DNA of 64,000 nt from Amblyornis subalaris (taxonomy: Eukaryota > Chordata > Aves > Passeriformes > Ptilonorhynchidae): positions 1,135,842 to 1,199,841 of the forward strand of contig JACAXG010000110.1 of NCBI GenBank assembly GCA_018881555.1, written 5' to 3'. The notes beneath the pieces were generated by a model. The model had not been told where the DNA came from and ran no database searches. It worked only from the letters and a program-made list of their open reading frames with translations. The translations under genes were made by a program, and so were the position numbers. Shown piece after piece: positions 57,051-64,000 of this stretch. Positions within the stretch are counted from its first letter, which is position 1. Each line of letters opens with the position of its first letter.

Positions 57051-59973
57051 TTTATTAAAATTAGTCCTCATGGTTTTACATACTTTTATTGAAAAGAAAT
57101 AGTTTTCTGGGCAATGCAAATTGCAGCAGCTCACAAATTGTTTCCACTAAAAGAGCCCTTTCTTTAAGGAATCTTTACATAACATCCACATCTACTCCAA
57201 CAGTCTCAGACCCAGACCCTCATAGTCCACAATGATTTTGAAGATAGAATACAGAAAGACCATATCAAGTGATAAAACATGACTTTTCAGTTAGTATGTC
57301 TAGACTACTTCTGAGATGAGATTCTTTAAAGAAAGCCACAACACAGTCACTGGATGTTGCATTTACTCAATTTCAAAATTTAGTCAAAATCCTTTGAAAA
57401 GTTATTCAGTTACTTTCCAAACAGTTAGCAAGGCTTTAGTGAGTTCTAGCTGAGGAAGTATTCCAATTACATATTGCATAAGTCAGTACACTAAAAACTG
57501 AAGTTCAGTAAAACTGATGAAACGAGCATAAATTTATAACTGAAGCAGTTTACATGTAGTTAAAAATTACATATAAACCTCTTAGTGTACTGTTTACATC
57601 AAAGAGTTCACAGACAAATGCAACATTTTCACAGTTCCTTCAAGTCATCTTAAATTCATTTTAAAAACGCTTTCATGGTAGCATTCCATGTGTCACAAGC
57701 AATCACTTGTACCCAAAAAATATGCATATATGAGAATTTTTCCTCTGTCCTCCAATACAATGTTACATAAAATACAAACTGGTCACCTTGAACATTTTGA
57801 AGTAGAACTATACTGAGCAGCATGTGTAACTGAAGCCTAAGCCAGCTAAAATAAAACTAAATCAGGATTTTTCTAAAGAATGCATGTCTTCTGTTAAAAA
57901 TATTACAGGAAAAGGTATCTACCATACTTAGCAGAACTTGTTTGTATTTCAAAAAGAGCTGTGAAGGGACAGTCAGCCCTAACTAGGTCAGGGGTTGCTC
58001 TGCAGTACAGATTAAGCAGATGCTCAAGTCAGAGCCACCAACTCCGTATCATGCAAGAAGCTACAGGCTGGGAAGGATGAACAATTTTAAGTTTGGGAGG
58101 TGCAAAACCTCCATCTTTCACTCTGTTATGAACGATTTCCAAATTTATCAGGTTGTCTACAGAAAGAGTAAATACCCTGTCTCAGTACCTATATACATGT
58201 GTAGGCATTGAAGATCACTTCACAAACATTAAACTACTTTAAAGCTTAGTGTTCCTTCAGGTACTATTCAAGTCATTAGACTTGCTGAATCTGAAACTGC
58301 ATTTAACGTAATTTACCTGAAATTTAAATAACAAGAGAAAACTACAAGTGTCATTATGAGGAAGTAGTTACCTTAACTGCTTCCTCTCAAAGGAAAGTGC
58401 AAATGTACTAAATTATTTGTGTATACATTCTTGGCTTTACTTATGGTATGTAGTAGGAAAACAACATAAAATTTATAATAATACAATGAAAGCAAAGCCA
58501 CAGATAATGGGACACACTTTCTTTGATAGATGAGATTCAGAGCTCTCACAGGTAAACATTTTTCAGCATGGCAAAAATAGATTCACATCTGTGAAACAAC
58601 ACTGTTCACTTGCACTGTCTAGTTCTCTTGATTCACCTCTAGTCCAGTAAGAAAAGTGATGATACACAGTTTTGATCAATTGCTCACACTCTTTGTAGCT
58701 CCTCTATCAACATGAAGAGGGTTCACGGCATGGCTTCTTCAATTGGCAGTGGCCATGGACTTAGAGAAAAGAGCAGAAGATTCTGGTGTGCATACCAGAC
58801 ATAAAATTTTTATGTCCAGCAGAAGAGACATCACTAAGTCATTGCAACCTTCTCTCAATTTAAACAGCACTACACCCATATTTCATGGGTTTGTGAATAA
58901 GTAATCTTCAAAATTAGGCATTGGTGACAGTTCCATGTAAAAGACAGTCAGAATTGAAAATCTAATTATGGAAGCTTTTAGCACATTTTACCTTACCGTC
59001 TACCCTTCTAAAGTAAGACTTATAATTAGTGTACACTGCTTTTACATTGTGTTACTGAATATTTTAAGGCCACTGCCTTAATCTGGAAGCATGACTTCTA
59101 CATAAAAGTACACAGCTGGACTGACATTACACGACGCTACTTCTTTAAGAAGGTTTTGGGTTTTTTTTTTATTTAATTTAACTTCTTGAGGAGTAAACTT
59201 AATCTCTAAAGGCAGATTATGTCCCCAAATATGCACAAAACACTTTCACTTCAGTATCACTGTAGTGTGTCCATAAATAATTTAGTGTGAAAAATCCAAC
59301 TAACCCTTGCCTCCCAGATAAAAAACAAGTTACTAAACAATGCCACAGCCCCCTCACTCTGCAACACTTTTCTCCATTCTGAGTTTTCTTTGTGCAGATA
59401 TGCTGCCTTCCCATAACAAACAAGGAGGTTATTAAATAATAGGGGAAGCATTTTCTTTACACAGTGTAGCTGCATGTAAGTTTCAATGCCACCTTCAGAT
59501 TTATGGATTCTTTAGATATTGAAGAGTAGCACCATTTATTTCTGACTTATAGAGCTGGCTATTCTAATAAACTTGAGGTGGATTTTGGAGTAGTTTCATG
59601 GGAAAGTATTTCTAAACCACGCAGAATTTTTATAACACCAATTAACTACTGTAACTGCGTTATAATTGTTATATGAAATCCAATGCATTTGTTATCAGCG
59701 AAAAATTTTAAACTGTAACAGTATCACCAAAAGGAATTTCAAGGCATCCTTGTAACACTCTTTCATTCCCACTCCTGTAAATGTATCAAGTTTCAAAAAT
59801 ACTATAATGACACAAGTTTACTTAACCGACTATCCAATCTAGGACAAAGGTTTGTATTTTTCTGTAACCACCAACTTAAATAAAGTGCCCTCTTCAGAGA
59901 GCAGACAACATTCTAAATCGTGCAAACGAAACAAAACCATAAACTACAACATTAAATTGCAGCTGATGTAAAG
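57051..59973 (-). other. TRIM23: TRIM23 3' UTR
   Basis: About 2.9 kb of AT-rich DNA without frames or repeats lies downstream of the TRIM23 stop. AATAAA on the minus strand occurs at 57085-57090 and 57051-57056, just before the non-coding gap to the CR1. The extent is inferred from these signals only. Confidence 0.5.
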
Positions 59974-62426
<2,453 letters not shown>

Positions 62427-64000
62427 CTGGAAGAAATGGCACACACAAAACAACAGCAAATTTAGGAAATGCAATCTAGAAACCACTTATGTTTAAAACA
62501 CATATTTTATCACCATTTGTAAAATGATTCAATGGATGGATTCCAAAAGTACAAGGCACAATCACCAATCACCTCCAGCAATAACAGAAACAAAAATATC
62601 CAAAAATCTCTGTATTGAAACTGTAACTTCTACCTGACTTACCACATGTGTTTTAGAAAGTCAGCCAGTTTCATGATAGTATGTCTGTATTTGATAGAAT
62701 TTCAAATTCTTTCATTATTCTTGGCTAAAACCATGTGAGAAATTGTTTGTAGCAATTAGTTAGGATTCTCTGACCAGAGAACTCTTTTTCCCCCCCATTA
62801 TTAATGCCTCCACCTAGAGAACTATTTCCTTTCTGGAGGCTCCATAGCTGTATCTCTTCACCTCAAGCCTCTTCCAGTCCTTCGCAACAGTGACATCATT
62901 AGCACTAAGCAGTAATTTGAAATGGTAAAGAAAAACAAACAAAACTCTCAAAGTGTTGCTTGCAGGCAAGGAATGAGAATCAACTTCCCTATCTGTGGTT
63001 TATATCAAGCTACTCTAAGTATTGAAGGAGATGAGACTGTCAATGCAATCCAGCGGCAAAGCATAAATTCTAAAATAAACAAAATAGGCTGAGATTACCA
63101 TATATTCCCAAAACACATTTAAAGTATTTAGAACTTCCATCTTGATGAAACACCAGGGTTTCAATCATCAGAACTTTACGGCAGTATATTTGTTTTCTTG
63201 CAAAATCCAGACAGCACTGTGCCTGCTCCACACAGCCTTTTATTTCTTCTTGTATTAGAAATACTACTAAGTGCAAAAACATTACAGCCTCTCCTGGTAA
63301 GAGACCAACATGTCACCAGTGTGACTGGACATATAAACATCTACACCACAAGATGTGAGATAACTAATTATCTTTCTATACACATACACACATAGGATCC
63401 ATTATATATCTGGATATATTGTCATCATAACAAACAACTGGATTCTCCCTTTTGTCACAGCAAAAGTAGCAGACTTTCAGAACAAAAATACAATTCAATG
63501 ACCTTATGCTATCACAATCCCCAAAAAGAGTAAAAATACTTTGAGAAACTGCTTTCTAAAAAAAATTAAATATATAATTATGCAACTACCACAATGCAGA
63601 AGTCAGCAACATCGTGACCGTAATTGTAAGACAAATCAACGGCTCATCTCATCAAATATGCTGCCTGAAACTAGGCAAAGATGGATATGAAAATAAGAAA
63701 CAGGGAAAACACATAGTGATAATTCTCCTAAATACCTTCCCTGTGGTTAATAGCTTGCAGCTCATGGAATTGCTGAGCCAACAGTGAAGTTTCTGCAACT
63801 GGCAGATCTTTATGCATTATTTGTCTGCTTGCTGCTTGAAACCTAAACGGGCCCAGATGATCCTTATCATAGAACTCCACAGACTACCTATTCAGTGTGA
63901 AAGAAGTGACTTTATTTGAATCTGTGAAATACAGTTTTATAAGCTCAGCAGGTTCAGTGCTACTATTACACAAGGCAGATGCTCCAAAACCAAAAGACTA
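62427..64000. other. TRIM23 intron, no exon recognised
   Basis: AT-rich DNA without a match to the TRIM23 coiled-coil, B-box or RING sequence. A 35-codon open stretch on the minus strand at about 63736-63846 lies between weak AG and fair GT signals, but its translation does not resemble TRIM23. Confidence 0.6.

Noticed and set aside
63736..63846. Exon-like 35-codon open stretch on the minus strand upstream of TRIM23 P-loop exon
   Set aside because: Donor is fair but acceptor weak, and the translation does not match TRIM23 coiled-coil sequence or any family I know.

Overview
The window is eukaryotic and almost certainly avian nuclear DNA. Long AT-rich introns carry many CR1 LINE copies, several with the bird-type CR1 3' end (repeated ATTCTATG units), plus LTR pieces. 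Its three genes are vertebrate and lie in the order CENPK (minus), PPWD1 (plus), TRIM23 (minus), the same neighbourhood as human 5q12.3. In birds that block maps to the Z chromosome, so a Z location is likely, but this is inferred from synteny and not read from the sequence.

Layout. 1-18,050: no recognisable gene; AT-rich intergenic DNA (in the human order this side faces ADAMTS6), interrupted at about 14.4-15.5 kb by a GATA microsatellite and a GC-rich island holding three CTCF-like cores and an RFX X-box. 18,050-39,133: CENPK on the minus strand. Nine coding exons reading 268 codons were placed by splice signals and similarity to human CENP-K, and a tiny start exon (ATG GAG) is proposed at 39,128-39,133. 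39,310-40,110: CpG-rich bidirectional promoter. 39,821-53,755: PPWD1 on the plus strand, all 11 coding exons, 630 codons plus stop, every junction in phase. 53,756-57,050: PPWD1 3' end and a roughly 2-kb CR1. 57,051 to beyond 64,000: the 3' part of TRIM23 on the minus strand, with the long 3' UTR and the four exons of the ARF-like GTPase domain; the RING, B-box and coiled-coil exons lie outside the window.

Roles. CENP-K is a subunit of the constitutive centromere-associated network. PPWD1 is a spliceosome-associated WD40-cyclophilin. TRIM23 (ARD1) is a RING ubiquitin ligase fused to an ARF GTPase. They do not form a pathway. What links CENPK and PPWD1 is the shared head-to-head promoter, and PPWD1 and TRIM23 converge tail to tail. 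No novel gene system was found. The most unusual elements are the CTCF/RFX island, a probable solo LTR nested in a CR1, an inverted head-to-head CR1 pair in a CENPK intron, and the proposed two-codon CENPK start exon.
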